Assembly: GCA_964589815.1 (NCBI GenBank)
Contig: CAZPUR010000004.1
Location: 15,036-79,035 of the forward strand
Length of the DNA: 64,000 bases
DNA from: CAZPUR01 sp964589815
GTDB lineage: Bacteria > Patescibacteriota > Microgenomatia > UBA1400
Reading direction: 5' to 3'
Position 1 is the first letter of the stretch; each line of letters starts with the position of its first letter. Position numbers and translations under genes: made by a program. The notes under the pieces are model-generated. The model saw only the letters and a program-made list of their open reading frames with translations. It was not told the origin of the DNA and made no database searches. Positions 6,984 to 15,964 of this stretch are shown piece after piece.

Positions 6984-8748
6984 GAAAAAGAAATTTACTA
7001 ACTGGCGACCCCTAGTTTTAGTGGTCGTTTTTTTTATTCTTTTTTTGCTTATTCTGCTGCGTTTATTTTATTGGCAGGTTTTAGCCAGCGAAAAACTGCT
7101 TCAACTGGCTAAAAATCAATACCATTCTCAAGAAGAAATCATGCCTAATCGGGGAGAAATATTAGCGACCGACGGCTTTCCCTTGGTGACTAACAAAAAG
7201 GCCTATTTACTTTACAGTGCTCTAGGCCAACTGGATAAGCCCAGCGACGAAGTGGCGGAAACCTTAGCGCCTTTATTAATTGAACCTGAGAATGTTGAAG
7301 CCAGTCTGTCAGCTGGAGAAAAAGAAAAATTAACTAAAAATTTGATTAAAGATAAAGAAGAAGACTTAAAGACAAAGCTAAGTTTAGACCTTTCCTGGAT
7401 TATTTTGGAGCATAAACTTTCTGAAGAAATTAAAGAAAAGATAAAGCAGTTGGAAATAACTGGTTTAGGTTTTGAAAACGAATCAACCAGATTTTATCCT
7501 GAAGCTTCAATGGCTGCTCATCTCCTGGGTTTTGTCGGTAAAAATGAGACCGGTTTGGACACGGGTTATTTTGGACTGGAAGGTTTTTATGATATGGAGC
7601 TTAGAGGCAGGCAGGGAGTTCTTATCCAAGAAAAAGACGCCGCCAACAGGCCGATCTTGGTCGGCTTTTTTTCCACCGAGGAAAAAAAGGACGGCCAAAA
7701 TTTGGTTTTGCATTTAGACCGAACGGTTCAGTTTATCGTCGAACAAGAATTGGAAAAAGCAGTCAAAAGATATGGAGCCAAATCTGGCTCGGTCATTATT
7801 ATGGATCCTAATACCGGTGGGATTATAGCCATGGCCAGCTGGCCTAAATTTGAACCGCAAAAATATTTTAAATCGGATAAAACTCTTTTTAAAAATCCTC
7901 TTATTTCTGATACCTATGAACCGGGCTCCACTTTCAAAATTTTTGTCATGGCCGCCGCCTTAGATAGTGAAGCGGTAGAAAAGGAAACCAAATGTGATGT
8001 TTGTGACCACGCCCTGAAAATTGATAAATATGAAATTAAAAATTGGAATGATAAATATCATCCTCAGTCGACCATGGATGAAATCATCCAGCATTCAGAT
8101 AATATTGGGATGGTTTTTGTCAGCCGCAAACTGGGTTTAGATAATTTCTTAAAGTATATTAAAGATTTTGGTTTTGGTCAGGAAACTAATATTGACCTTC
8201 AAGGAGAAGCGGCCAGTCCTTTAAGGCCTGATAATCAATGGAGTGAAGTTGATTTGGCCACGGCTGCTTTTGGGCAAGGAATCACGGTGACCGGCATCCA
8301 AATGGTTCAGGCCTGTAGTGTCATTGCCAACGGCGGCTGGTTAATAGAGCCTCAAGTGGTTAAAAAAGTCATTTCGGGCAAGGAAGAAATAGAAATGAAA
8401 GTAAAAAAAATCAGACAAGTAATTAAGCCTAAAACAGCCAGAATAGTTAAAGAAATGATGGTTCAAGCGGTGGACAAAGGAGAAGCCAGTTACCTGAAGA
8501 AAAAAATACCCGGATTTAAGATTGCCGGTAAAACCGGCACCGCCCAGATTCCGGTGGCCGGGCACTATGACGAAGAAAAAACCATTGCTTCATTCATTGG
8601 TTTTGCTCCGGCGGATAAACCCCGATTGGTGATGCTGACCAGTCTGCGGGAGCCAGAATCGTCTCCTTGGGGTTCAGAAACAGCAGCCCCTTTATTTTTT
8701 AATATTGCCAAACAACTTTTCCCCTATTATGGCATTCAACCGGAGTAA
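6982..8748 (+). CDS. ftsI: Septal peptidoglycan transpeptidase FtsI (PBP3)
   Basis: A class B penicillin-binding protein that cross-links septal peptidoglycan with FtsW. It has a short cytoplasmic end, a membrane anchor (about residues 10-31, LVLVVVFFILFLLILLRLFYW) and a pedestal domain with PNRGEILATDG near 55. The transpeptidase domain carries the three active-site motifs: S316-T-F-K319, S372-D-N374 and K517-T-G-T520. The length of 588 residues is normal. The start codon lies at the right end of a palindromic repeat and no clear ribosome site is visible, so translation may be modulated by that hairpin. FtsI and RodA/FtsW-class partners are all present in the window. Confidence 0.95.
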   Translation: MKKKFTNWRPLVLVVVFFILFLLILLRLFYWQVLASEKLLQLAKNQYHSQEEIMPNRGEILATDGFPLVTNKKAYLLYSALGQLDKPSDEVAETLAPLLIEPENVEASLSAGEKEKLTKNLIKDKEEDLKTKLSLDLSWIILEHKLSEEIKEKIKQLEITGLGFENESTRFYPEASMAAHLLGFVGKNETGLDTGYFGLEGFYDMELRGRQGVLIQEKDAANRPILVGFFSTEEKKDGQNLVLHLDRTVQFIVEQELEKAVKRYGAKSGSVIIMDPNTGGIIAMASWPKFEPQKYFKSDKTLFKNPLISDTYEPGSTFKIFVMAAALDSEAVEKETKCDVCDHALKIDKYEIKNWNDKYHPQSTMDEIIQHSDNIGMVFVSRKLGLDNFLKYIKDFGFGQETNIDLQGEAASPLRPDNQWSEVDLATAAFGQGITVTGIQMVQACSVIANGGWLIEPQVVKKVISGKEEIEMKVKKIRQVIKPKTARIVKEMMVQAVDKGEASYLKKKIPGFKIAGKTGTAQIPVAGHYDEEKTIASFIGFAPADKPRLVMLTSLREPESSPWGSETAAPLFFNIAKQLFPYYGIQPE

Positions 8749-8753
8749 ATTGA

Positions 8754-8759
8754 TATAAT
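8754..8759 (+). promoter_or_regulatory. -10 box of murE
   Basis: A perfect TATAAT preceded by TGA ends five bases before the murE ATG at 8765 and eleven before a second ATG at 8771. Transcription probably begins on or next to the start codon. Confidence 0.5.
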
Positions 8760-8764
8760 ACTTA

Positions 8765-10000
8765 ATGTTTATGGCAAAGCTATTAAAAACAGTTAGGAAC
8801 TGCTCCTTTATTTGTCGATTAAGAGGGTTAATCCCCGAAGTTTTAGTCAACTACATTTATCATTTCCCCCAAGCCTTGTTAGCCATTAGCTATTATGGTT
8901 ATCCGGCCAAAGATTTAAAAGTGATTGGGGTAACCGGTACGGACGGCAAAACTACCACCGCCACTTTAATTTATGAGATTTTAAAAAAGGCCGGCTTGAA
9001 AACTGCCCTGATTTCCACGGTTTCGGCCAAAATCGGAAGCAAAGATTTACCGACTGGCCTTCATGTAACTTCACCCCATCCCTGGGAACTGCAAAGACTT
9101 TTAAAATTAATCAGAGACAAAGGATTTAAGTATCTGGTTTTAGAAACCACCTCTCATGGTCTGGAGCAATTCAGGCTTTTGGGAGCCAATTTTTACATTG
9201 GTTTAATTACTAACGTTACTCATGAGCATTTAGACTACCATAAGACTTTTAAAAACTATCTCAAAGCCAAAGCCAAACTTTTTAAAAAGACTAAATTCAG
9301 CGTTTTAAATCAAGATGATAGCTCTTTTGCTCCGCTCAAAAAAGTGGCGTCAGGTAAAATCATTAGTTATGGCCTAAAAAGCGGTGATTATCATCTCAAA
9401 AACTTTGCTTTTAAAACCAGACTTTTGGGAGAATACAATTTATACAACTGTTTGGCCGCCATTAGCGTCGCTAAAACCTTAGGCATCAAAAATGAGGTTA
9501 TTCGTCAAGTAATCGCCGATTTTAAAGGGATGATTGGCCGCATGGAGGAGATAAAAACCAATAAAGGATTTAGGGTTTTTGTTGACTTTGCCCACACGCC
9601 CAATGGGCTTAAAAATGCCCTAAAAACCCTTAAAAGCCTAAAACCTGAGCATCTAATGGCTGTTTTTGGTGCCGCCGGATTAAGGGACCGAACGAAAAGA
9701 CCTTTAATGGGGCAAGTTGCCTGTCAACTGGCTGATAAAGTGATTTTAACTGCCGAAGATCCGCGAACAGAAGCAGTTAATCAAATTATTAAGGCAATAG
9801 CTAGCGGTTGCAAGAGCCAGGATAAGATTATTAAAGAACCAGACAGGCAGAAGGCGATTAATTTAGCCCTTAAAATGGCCCAGAAAGGCGATATTGTTGG
9901 TATTTTTGGCAAGGGCCATGAACAATCTCTGTGTTTTGGGACCCAAGAATACCCCTGGTCAGACCAGGAGGCAGTTAAAAAAGCCCTGAAGAAAAAATAA
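8765..10000 (+). CDS. murE: UDP-MurNAc-dipeptide ligase MurE, short form
   Basis: MurE adds the third amino acid (meso-diaminopimelate, lysine or another) to UDP-MurNAc-L-Ala-D-Glu using ATP. Visible are the P-loop GVTGTDGKTTT (about residues 55-65), the substrate loop TSPHPWELQRLL, ETTSHGLEQ, NVTHEHLDYHKTF with the carbamylated-lysine region after it, and VDFAHTPNGLKNAL in the C-terminal domain. The protein has 411 residues against about 490, because most of the N-terminal uridine-nucleotide domain is missing or much reduced; CPR MurE proteins are often like this. The third-residue specificity cannot be read safely: the DNPR motif of DAP-type MurE appears as AEDPRTEAVNQI. Either ATG 8765 or 8771 may be used. 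Confidence 0.88.
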   Translation: MFMAKLLKTVRNCSFICRLRGLIPEVLVNYIYHFPQALLAISYYGYPAKDLKVIGVTGTDGKTTTATLIYEILKKAGLKTALISTVSAKIGSKDLPTGLHVTSPHPWELQRLLKLIRDKGFKYLVLETTSHGLEQFRLLGANFYIGLITNVTHEHLDYHKTFKNYLKAKAKLFKKTKFSVLNQDDSSFAPLKKVASGKIISYGLKSGDYHLKNFAFKTRLLGEYNLYNCLAAISVAKTLGIKNEVIRQVIADFKGMIGRMEEIKTNKGFRVFVDFAHTPNGLKNALKTLKSLKPEHLMAVFGAAGLRDRTKRPLMGQVACQLADKVILTAEDPRTEAVNQIIKAIASGCKSQDKIIKEPDRQKAINLALKMAQKGDIVGIFGKGHEQSLCFGTQEYPWSDQEAVKKALKKK

Positions 10001-10001
10001 A

Positions 10002-10619
10002 ATGAATTTTCCCTTAATTGACCAATTTTTTAACCTTAAAGACTTCCGTCATCAAAGTCTTTTTAAGAAGATTAAATATCCCTGGGAGATTTTAAAAAGA
10101 CTTGACCAATATGTCTCCGAGTTTTTAAAAGAAAAAAAGAAAAAAGACGTTTTTATTGGTCAAGGAGTCAAAATTGATGAGTCAGCCAGAATCAAAGGGC
10201 CGGTTCTAATTGGTAAAAATACGGTTATTGGTTTTGGAGCTCTACTAAGAGGGCCTCTTATTATTGGTGACAACTGCATCATTGGTAGGAGCGAGATTAA
10301 ACATTCGATTCTTTTAAATCAGGTTTTCGCGGAGCACTTTAATTATATTGGCGACAGCATTATTGGTAACAAAGTTAATTTTGGGGCCGGAACAAAAGTG
10401 GCCAATTTAAGATTTGACTGGCAGAATATTAAGATTGACTATCAAGAGAAAAAGATTGACACCAGTTTACAAAAATTAGGGGCTATTATTGCTGATGGTT
10501 GCCAGCTGGGTTGTAACTCAGTTTTGAATCCAGGCACAATTTTAGGTAAAAAATGTTCTGTTTACCCTTTAGTTTCGGTTAAAGCCGGAGTTTATAAAGA
10601 TAATTCGATAATTAAATGA
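10002..10619 (+). CDS. Left-handed beta-helix acetyltransferase, GlmU C-terminal type
   Basis: A 205-residue protein of hexapeptide repeats (VFIGQGVKIDESARIKGPVLIGKNTVIGFG and following coils), i.e. a left-handed beta-helix. It resembles the C-terminal, glucosamine-1-phosphate N-acetyltransferase half of GlmU: NYIGDSIIGNKVNFGAGTKVANLRFD corresponds to the GlmU segment around its YVGDAEIGxxxNIGAG motif. It begins two bases after the murE stop, and the next gene encodes the GlmU uridylyltransferase half. Together they would make UDP-GlcNAc from glucosamine-1-P. The N-terminal 45 residues are not beta-helix and are unlike GlmU. Another sugar O- or N-acetyltransferase role remains possible. Confidence 0.75.
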   Translation: MNFPLIDQFFNLKDFRHQSLFKKIKYPWEILKRLDQYVSEFLKEKKKKDVFIGQGVKIDESARIKGPVLIGKNTVIGFGALLRGPLIIGDNCIIGRSEIKHSILLNQVFAEHFNYIGDSIIGNKVNFGAGTKVANLRFDWQNIKIDYQEKKIDTSLQKLGAIIADGCQLGCNSVLNPGTILGKKCSVYPLVSVKAGVYKDNSIIK

Positions 10620-10658
10620 GAGGAATGATAAAATAATAACTGCCCTGAAGGGAGAATG

Positions 10659-11405
10659 ATGAATTTCAAGAATATGGCCGCCATTGTTTTGGCGGCGGGT
10701 AAAGGCACCAGAATTAATGCCAAAGAGATCAATAAAGTGATGTATCCCTTGGCCGGGAAGCCGATGCTTTGGTATACCATTAATCTTTTAAAAAAAGTGG
10801 GTTTCTCAAAGATTATTATTGTGGTAGGGTTTTTAAAAGAATCAATCATTAATTATTTTGGTAGGAAAGATTTCATCTACGCGGAACAAAGAAAAAGGCT
10901 GGGGACAGCTCATGCGGTCAAAACCGGCCTTAAAAAAATACCTTCAGGAATTAAAAATGTTTTAGTTCTCCATGCGGATGATTCAGCTTTTTATCCAGTA
11001 AAGGTGATTAGAAACATGATTAATCAACATCTAAGAAAGGGAAATGACTTAAGCTTTCTAACGGTGGAAATAAAAAATCCAAACATTGCCAGAGTGATTA
11101 GAGATAAAAAAGGAAAAGTTTTGGGGATAGTTGAACAGCAAAATCTCAAGCCTGGTCAGGAAAAATTTAAAGAAATCAATTGTGGTTGTTATTGCTTTAA
11201 AATAGAATTTTTGAAAAAATTTCTGCCTCAAATTAAAAAGAACTCTCTAACTAAAGAATATTATTTGCCTTTATTAATTGATTTAGGTATCCAAAATAAG
11301 GCAAAGGTGAGGGCTTTTAAAATGAATAAATCCGATTACTGGCATGGAATTAATACTAGAGGAGAATTGCAAAGAGCAGAAGGAGTAATGCGGAAAAATG
11401 TTTAA
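10659..11405 (+). CDS. glmU: Sugar nucleotidyltransferase, GlmU N-terminal type
   Basis: A stand-alone nucleotidyltransferase of 248 residues resembling the N-terminal half of GlmU, which joins UTP and GlcNAc-1-P to UDP-GlcNAc. The signature AAIVLAAGKGTRI with a downstream Lys (NKVMYPLAGKPML) is at residues 7-31. EQRKRLGTAHAV matches the GlmU QxxxLGTxHAV uracil/sugar loop, and VLHADDSAFY is the metal-binding Asp loop. EINCGCYCFK corresponds to the E-N-T-G-I/C loop of GlmU. AAGGGAGA precedes two adjacent ATGs; the second (10659) has the better spacing, while 10656 would add one Met. It overlaps pgeF by eight bases. The companion acetyltransferase is the preceding gene, so GlmU appears split and order-reversed. 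Confidence 0.8.
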   Translation: MNFKNMAAIVLAAGKGTRINAKEINKVMYPLAGKPMLWYTINLLKKVGFSKIIIVVGFLKESIINYFGRKDFIYAEQRKRLGTAHAVKTGLKKIPSGIKNVLVLHADDSAFYPVKVIRNMINQHLRKGNDLSFLTVEIKNPNIARVIRDKKGKVLGIVEQQNLKPGQEKFKEINCGCYCFKIEFLKKFLPQIKKNSLTKEYYLPLLIDLGIQNKAKVRAFKMNKSDYWHGINTRGELQRAEGVMRKNV

Positions 11406-12162
11406 GAAGTACCTTAAGTTTAAGAATCTCAGTAAACAAAAAAAATTAGTTCATGGGATTTTTGATAAAAATTTTGGCAATTTAAGTCTGAAATATGGGA
11501 GCAAGAAAGAAGTAGAAAAGAATAAAAAAAATGTAGCTAAAATTTTAAACATTAATGGACAAAAAATCTTTTCTCTTAACCAAATTCATAGCAGTAAAGT
11601 TAAAATAATTAAAAAGGATAAAAATTTCTTAAAAGAAGAAAAAGCAGATGCTTTAGTTACCAATCAGAGGGACATATTTTTAATGATTAAAACCGCCGAT
11701 TGTTTTCCGGTTTTGATGTTTGATCCCAGGCAAGAAGTAATGGCCGCAATTCACGTTGGTTGGCGCGGAGCGATCGAAAAAATCTTTTTAAACGTCTTAC
11801 TGAAAATGATAACCAATTTTAATTGCCGGCCTCAAGACATATTAGTAGCCATCGGTCCGGGCATGGGCCCCTGTTGTTTTAAACATAGACATTTAATTCA
11901 GGAAAAACTACCTGACTGGCAAGAATTCATTAAGGTAGATAAGAATGATTGGAGAACCTTAAACCTTAGGAAATTTATTGAAGATAAATTAATTGAGGCG
12001 GGGATTAGGAAAAACAATATCGAAACAATGGATATCTGTAATAGTTGCAATGCGACCCCGAACAATAAATATTCGGGGCAAAGGTTTTTTTCCCATTTAC
12101 GTAGTTTAAATACGGGTGAGCCAGAAGGCCGTTTTGCCACCATTATTGGTTTAAATGATTGA
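11398..12162 (+). CDS. pgeF: Peptidoglycan editing factor PgeF (YfiH/DUF152 family)
   Basis: A member of the YfiH/YlmD copper/zinc 'laccase domain' family. In Escherichia coli this family was shown to remove wrongly built UDP-MurNAc-L-Ser, and it also has purine nucleoside phosphorylase activity. The three metal ligands are visible: His in NQIHSSKV (about residue 64), Cys in KTADCFPVLM (about 102) and His in AIHVGWRGA (about 119), followed by AIGPGMGPCCFK. The length of 254 residues is normal. It lies between glmU and murC with overlaps on both sides, directly before the MurC step whose mistakes it would correct, which supports the editing role here. Confidence 0.9.
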   Translation: MFKKYLKFKNLSKQKKLVHGIFDKNFGNLSLKYGSKKEVEKNKKNVAKILNINGQKIFSLNQIHSSKVKIIKKDKNFLKEEKADALVTNQRDIFLMIKTADCFPVLMFDPRQEVMAAIHVGWRGAIEKIFLNVLLKMITNFNCRPQDILVAIGPGMGPCCFKHRHLIQEKLPDWQEFIKVDKNDWRTLNLRKFIEDKLIEAGIRKNNIETMDICNSCNATPNNKYSGQRFFSHLRSLNTGEPEGRFATIIGLND

Positions 12163-13606
12163 TCTAAAGAAAATTAAAAAAATTCATTTTACCGGCATTA
12201 AAGGTGTGGGTTTAACCGCCTTGGCCTTGGTGGCTAAAGATATGGGTTTTAAGATTTCTGGTAGTGATGTGGCCGAATCTTTTGTGACTGATGAAGCATT
12301 GAAGAAAGCAGGCATTAAGACTCAAATTGGTTTTAATGAGAAAAGAATTAAGGATGCAGATTTGGTGATTTTTTCTGCCGGTCATGGTGGATCGGAGAAT
12401 ATTGAAGTTCAATCAGCTAGAAAACAGGCAATTCCGATTTTATCTCATGCTCAGGCTTTGGCTTTGCTGGTAAAGTCAAAAAAAGCCATTTGTGTGGCTG
12501 GGGTGGGAGGGAAAACCACGACTTCTTCGATGATTGCTACCGTTTTCCAAGTGGCTGGGGTTCATCCCAGTTATGCCATTGGCGTGGGTGGGATTAGACC
12601 TTTAGGCCTACCGGCAAAATTTGACAAAAAAGGTAAATATTTTGTGGCCGAGGCGGATGAATATTTTTCTCCACCCCCAGACTCTAAACCTAAATTTTGG
12701 TATCAAAATCCTTTTGTAGCCGTAATTACCAATCTAGAATATGATCATCCTGATGTTTATAAAAACCTGGAACATACTTTAAAAGTTTTTGCTAAATTTA
12801 TTGAAAGGACGCCAAAAGAAGGTTTGGTTCTAGTTTGTATTGATAATCCCAATACAGAAAAGCTAATTCAATTTTGGCCAAAGACCAATCGTCCTTTGGA
12901 CGAAATTAAAGTACCAATTAGTACCTATGGTTTTTCCAGAAAAGCTGATTGGCAAATTACTTTAATTGATAAAAGTGAAGAAAAAATCAGTTTTAACTTA
13001 AAGTATAAGAATAAAGTTTTCAAGAATATCGAGTTAAATATTCCAGGAGAGTTTAATGTTAGAAATGCGGCGGCCGCTTTTGCTGTCGGCCGCTTTTGCG
13101 GCATTAGCCCCAGAAAAATCAGGGAAGGGTTAAAGGCCTTTAAGGGTACCCAAAGAAGATTTGAGCTTATTAGGGAAATCAAGGGGATTAAACTTTATGA
13201 TGATTATGCTCATCATCCAGTCCAAATAAAAGCAACTCTAAAAGGAGCCAGAGACTGGTTTGGTAAGAAAAGAATTATCGTTGTTTTCCAACCCCACACT
13301 TATAGCCGCACTAAAGCCTTATTAAAAGAATTCAGTTTGGCTTTTAATGAGGTTGACTTAGTAATTATTACTGATATTTATGCTTCGGCTCGAGAAAAAG
13401 ATAATCCTACCATTTCAGGAAGGCTGTTAGCTAAAAAAATAAAAGAACATCAGGCCAATGTGGTTTACCAGGGTGGGGAGAAAGAAGTGGCCAGTTATTT
13501 AGGAAAAATAGCTAAAAAAGGAGATGTAATTTTTACTTTAGGAGCCGGAGATATATTTAAGTGGCACAACTCAATTGCAAAAGCAATTGAGAGAAATCAG
13601 AAATAA
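12155..13606 (+). CDS. murC: UDP-MurNAc--L-alanine ligase MurC
   Basis: It adds the first L-Ala to UDP-MurNAc. The Rossmann-like N-domain begins IHFTGIKGVGLTALALV, the P-loop reads AGVGGKTTTSSM (about residues 114-125) and EADEYF follows. The C-terminal domain has DDYAHHPVQIKATL, FQPHTYSRTKAL and TDIYASARE, which distinguish MurC from Mpl. The length of 483 residues is normal. The P-loop is GVGGKTTT rather than the usual GTHGKTTT, so the His that normally precedes the GKT is replaced by Gly. The gene overlaps pgeF by eight bases. Confidence 0.93.
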   Translation: MIDLKKIKKIHFTGIKGVGLTALALVAKDMGFKISGSDVAESFVTDEALKKAGIKTQIGFNEKRIKDADLVIFSAGHGGSENIEVQSARKQAIPILSHAQALALLVKSKKAICVAGVGGKTTTSSMIATVFQVAGVHPSYAIGVGGIRPLGLPAKFDKKGKYFVAEADEYFSPPPDSKPKFWYQNPFVAVITNLEYDHPDVYKNLEHTLKVFAKFIERTPKEGLVLVCIDNPNTEKLIQFWPKTNRPLDEIKVPISTYGFSRKADWQITLIDKSEEKISFNLKYKNKVFKNIELNIPGEFNVRNAAAAFAVGRFCGISPRKIREGLKAFKGTQRRFELIREIKGIKLYDDYAHHPVQIKATLKGARDWFGKKRIIVVFQPHTYSRTKALLKEFSLAFNEVDLVIITDIYASAREKDNPTISGRLLAKKIKEHQANVVYQGGEKEVASYLGKIAKKGDVIFTLGAGDIFKWHNSIAKAIERNQK

Positions 13607-13641
13607 GTTCATTAGGTTATTAAGTTATTAGCAATTAAGGG

Positions 13642-14499
13642 ATGAAAATATTAAAAAACAAAATTTTAGCTCCATATACGACTTTTAGCATTGGTGGGCC
13701 AGCTGATTATTTGGTTGAAGCAAAGACAAAAAAAGAAATTATCAAGGCGCTAATTTGGGCAAAAAAAAGAAAAATTCCCTGGTTTGTTTTAGGCAGTGGC
13801 AGTAATATATTGGTCAGCGATAAGGGACTTAGGGGGCTAGTGATAATGAATAAAAACTCCAAAACTCCAAAACTCCAAAACTCCAAGATTATGGCTTCTT
13901 CAGGCGTGAGTTTGGCAAAATTAATAGACTTTGCTACTCAACATCATCTTGCTGGGTTGGAGTTTCTGGCGGGGGTTCCGGGGACAGTAGGAGGGGCGAT
14001 TGTGGGCAATAGTGGACCCAAGAATGACTCTATGGCTCAAGCTGTAGAAAAGGTGATTGTTTTGGGAGAAGATGGCTTAATTTATGATTTAACCAAGGAA
14101 GAATGTCAGTTTAATTATCGTAGCAGTCGATTTAAAAAAACAAAAGAAATTATTTTAGAAGTAGTTTTTAAATTAAAACCTTCAAAACCAGAATTAATCA
14201 AGAAAAAAATTGAACGAGCTTTATCTTTAAGAAAAAGTCAGCCTCAGGGGAAAAGCGCGGGCAGTATTTTTAAAAACCCGCCAGGAGAAAAGGCCGGCCA
14301 TCTGATTGATAAAGCCGGGTTAAAAGGAAAGAAAATAGGCGGGGCGATGATTAGCAAAGAACATGCTAATTGGATTGTCAATTTAGGCCATGCCCAAGCT
14401 AAAGATGTGATAAAATTAATCGGTCTTTGCAAAAAGAAAGTTAAAGAGAAGTTTAACATTGAGTTGGAAGAAGAAATTAGGTTGATAGGGAATTTTTAA
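13642..14499 (+). CDS. murB: UDP-N-acetylenolpyruvoylglucosamine reductase MurB
   Basis: It reduces UDP-GlcNAc-enolpyruvate to UDP-MurNAc with FAD and NADPH. Visible are NTTFSIGG-like YTTFSIGGPADYLVEA, the FAD loop VLGSGSNILVSD, EFLAGVPGTVGGAIVGNSG, the catalytic-Ser region SAGSIFKNP and the final Glu in IELEEEIRLIGNF. The 285-residue length and the lack of the extra loop indicate the type II (Gram-positive-like) enzyme. Four exact copies of AAAACTCC (13853-13884) encode NSKTPKLQNSK, a surface insertion after residue 70; the 8-base unit would shift the frame if its copy number changed. Murein genes on both sides run in the same direction. Confidence 0.94.
   Translation: MKILKNKILAPYTTFSIGGPADYLVEAKTKKEIIKALIWAKKRKIPWFVLGSGSNILVSDKGLRGLVIMNKNSKTPKLQNSKIMASSGVSLAKLIDFATQHHLAGLEFLAGVPGTVGGAIVGNSGPKNDSMAQAVEKVIVLGEDGLIYDLTKEECQFNYRSSRFKKTKEIILEVVFKLKPSKPELIKKKIERALSLRKSQPQGKSAGSIFKNPPGEKAGHLIDKAGLKGKKIGGAMISKEHANWIVNLGHAQAKDVIKLIGLCKKKVKEKFNIELEEEIRLIGNF
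13853..13884 (+). repeat. Four-copy 8-bp tandem repeat in murB
   Basis: AAAACTCC is repeated four times without change inside murB. The unit is not a multiple of three, so gain or loss of one copy would put murB out of frame, as in a contingency locus. The repeat could also be a remnant of the A+T-rich dispersed element family that contains CCAAA runs. Confidence 0.85.
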
Positions 14500-14647
14500 A
14501 ATTGACCTAATTAATTTAATTTCTAATTGACCTAAATAAGCACCAAGTACCAATTAAAATTTTAAACTTTTTGAAAATTGGAATTTAGAATAATTGCGGT
14601 TTGTTTAGAATAATTAGGTTAATTAGAATAATTAGAAATTCAAAGAT
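14500..14647. repeat. A+T-rich inverted-repeat element A
   Basis: The murB-murA spacer is filled by an imperfect inverted repeat. Its left arm has TTTCTAATTGACCTAA and AAGCACCAAGTACCAATT; its right arm has AATTGGAATTTAG and AGGTTAATTAGAATAATTAG. The same words occur in the spacer at 62246-62370. It belongs with the elements at 30478, 34929 and 51306. Confidence 0.6.
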
Positions 14648-15964
14648 ATGTCTAAATTCATTATCCAGGGCGGTCGACCTTTAAAAGGGGCGGTTAGGTT
14701 AGGCGGCGCCAAAAATGCCGGCTTCAAATTAATGATTGCCGCCGCCTTAGGCGAAACAGATTCGCGCATTTTGAATTTATCTTATATTAATGACGTAGAA
14801 ATGACGGCTATGTCTTTAAAAAGACTGGGCGTTAAAGTCAAGCAGTGTGGCGAGAGAACTTTTTTTGTTGGTTCGGATGGAGTTAAAAGTAAAAAACTGC
14901 CTCAGTTTAGCGGGAAAAAAACTCGGGGCTCAACTTTATTTGCCGGCATGCTTTTGGCCAAAAAGGGCGAGGCGATTATTCCTCTACCAGGCGGTTGTGT
15001 TTTAGGAGCTCGACCTATCAATCGTCATCTTCAGGCTTTCGCCAGCTTGGGAGCAAAGATCAAATATCAAGATAAATTTATTTATATTAAAGCGAAAAAA
15101 CTCAGAGGCGCTACTTTTAGATTTTCTAAAAAAACTCATACCGGAACCGAAGCCATGCTTTTGGCAGCGGTTAAAGCCCGGGGGACAACGGTGATTGAAA
15201 ATGCCGGCCAAGAACCGGAAATAGATGATATGATTTTGTTTTTAAATAAAATGGGAGCTAAAGTTAAACGGATTCATCCAGAAAAAATCATTATCCAAGG
15301 AGTCAGACATTTGAAAGGAGCGATCCATAGGGTTATGCCTGATAGAAATGAGGCAGTTTCTTATGCCGTAGCTGCTTTGGCGACTAAAGGAGATGTTGTC
15401 TTGGAAAATGCTCGGCAAGAAGATCTGAAAGTTTTTTTGGAAAAATTAGATGGAGCCGGAGCCAAATTTAAAATTTCCGAGTTTGGGATCAGATTTTGGT
15501 ATCAAAAACAACTTAAGGCCACTAGTTTAGAAACCGCGCCGGCCCCTGGCTTTATGACAGATTGGCAGCCTCTTTGGACGGTTTTAATGACTCAAGCAAA
15601 AGGAACAAGTTATATTGTCGAAAGAGTTCACAATAATCGTTTTCAGTTTGCCCAGCAATTAAATCAAATGGGAGCTAAAATTACCTTTTATAATCCTCAG
15701 GTGAAAAACCTGCAAGAATATTATGAATTTGACGAACCAGAAAAAGATCCTAATTTTCATGCGGCCAAAGTAACTGGTCCTAGCTTGTTAAAGGGAAAAA
15801 ACCTTCAAATAACTGATCTTCGGGCCGGTGCCACTTTAGCCATTGCTGCCTTGGTGGCCAGAGGCAAGTCGACTTTGACCAATATCGAACATATTGATCG
15901 TGGTTATGAACAATTAGATGAAAAACTGAAACAATTAGGAGCCAAGATTAAAAGAACCAGCTAG
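14648..15964 (+). CDS. murA: UDP-GlcNAc 1-carboxyvinyltransferase MurA
   Basis: It transfers enolpyruvate from PEP to UDP-GlcNAc, the first committed murein step. The start SKFIIQGGRPLKGAVRLGGAKNAGFKLM contains the invariant KN pair, and C117 in LPGGCVLGARP is the fosfomycin-target cysteine. The two-fold EPSP-synthase architecture and the C-terminal TDLRAGATLAIAALVARG are clear. The length of 438 residues is close to the usual 420. Some usual motifs are weaker than in model MurA, e.g. PDRNEAVSYAVAA where PDRIEAGT is expected. It converges on the TrmB-like gene with a four-base overlap of stop codons. Confidence 0.92.
   Translation: MSKFIIQGGRPLKGAVRLGGAKNAGFKLMIAAALGETDSRILNLSYINDVEMTAMSLKRLGVKVKQCGERTFFVGSDGVKSKKLPQFSGKKTRGSTLFAGMLLAKKGEAIIPLPGGCVLGARPINRHLQAFASLGAKIKYQDKFIYIKAKKLRGATFRFSKKTHTGTEAMLLAAVKARGTTVIENAGQEPEIDDMILFLNKMGAKVKRIHPEKIIIQGVRHLKGAIHRVMPDRNEAVSYAVAALATKGDVVLENARQEDLKVFLEKLDGAGAKFKISEFGIRFWYQKQLKATSLETAPAPGFMTDWQPLWTVLMTQAKGTSYIVERVHNNRFQFAQQLNQMGAKITFYNPQVKNLQEYYEFDEPEKDPNFHAAKVTGPSLLKGKNLQITDLRAGATLAIAALVARGKSTLTNIEHIDRGYEQLDEKLKQLGAKIKRTS

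Noticed and set aside
7472..7717. Out-of-frame ORFs inside ftsI
   Set aside because: They overlap the catalytic protein on the same or the opposite strand and have no independent signals.
12155..13606. Mpl, a murein peptide ligase, instead of MurC
   Set aside because: DDYAHHP, FQPHTYSRT and TDIYASARE fit MurC, and the cluster otherwise lacks this essential step.
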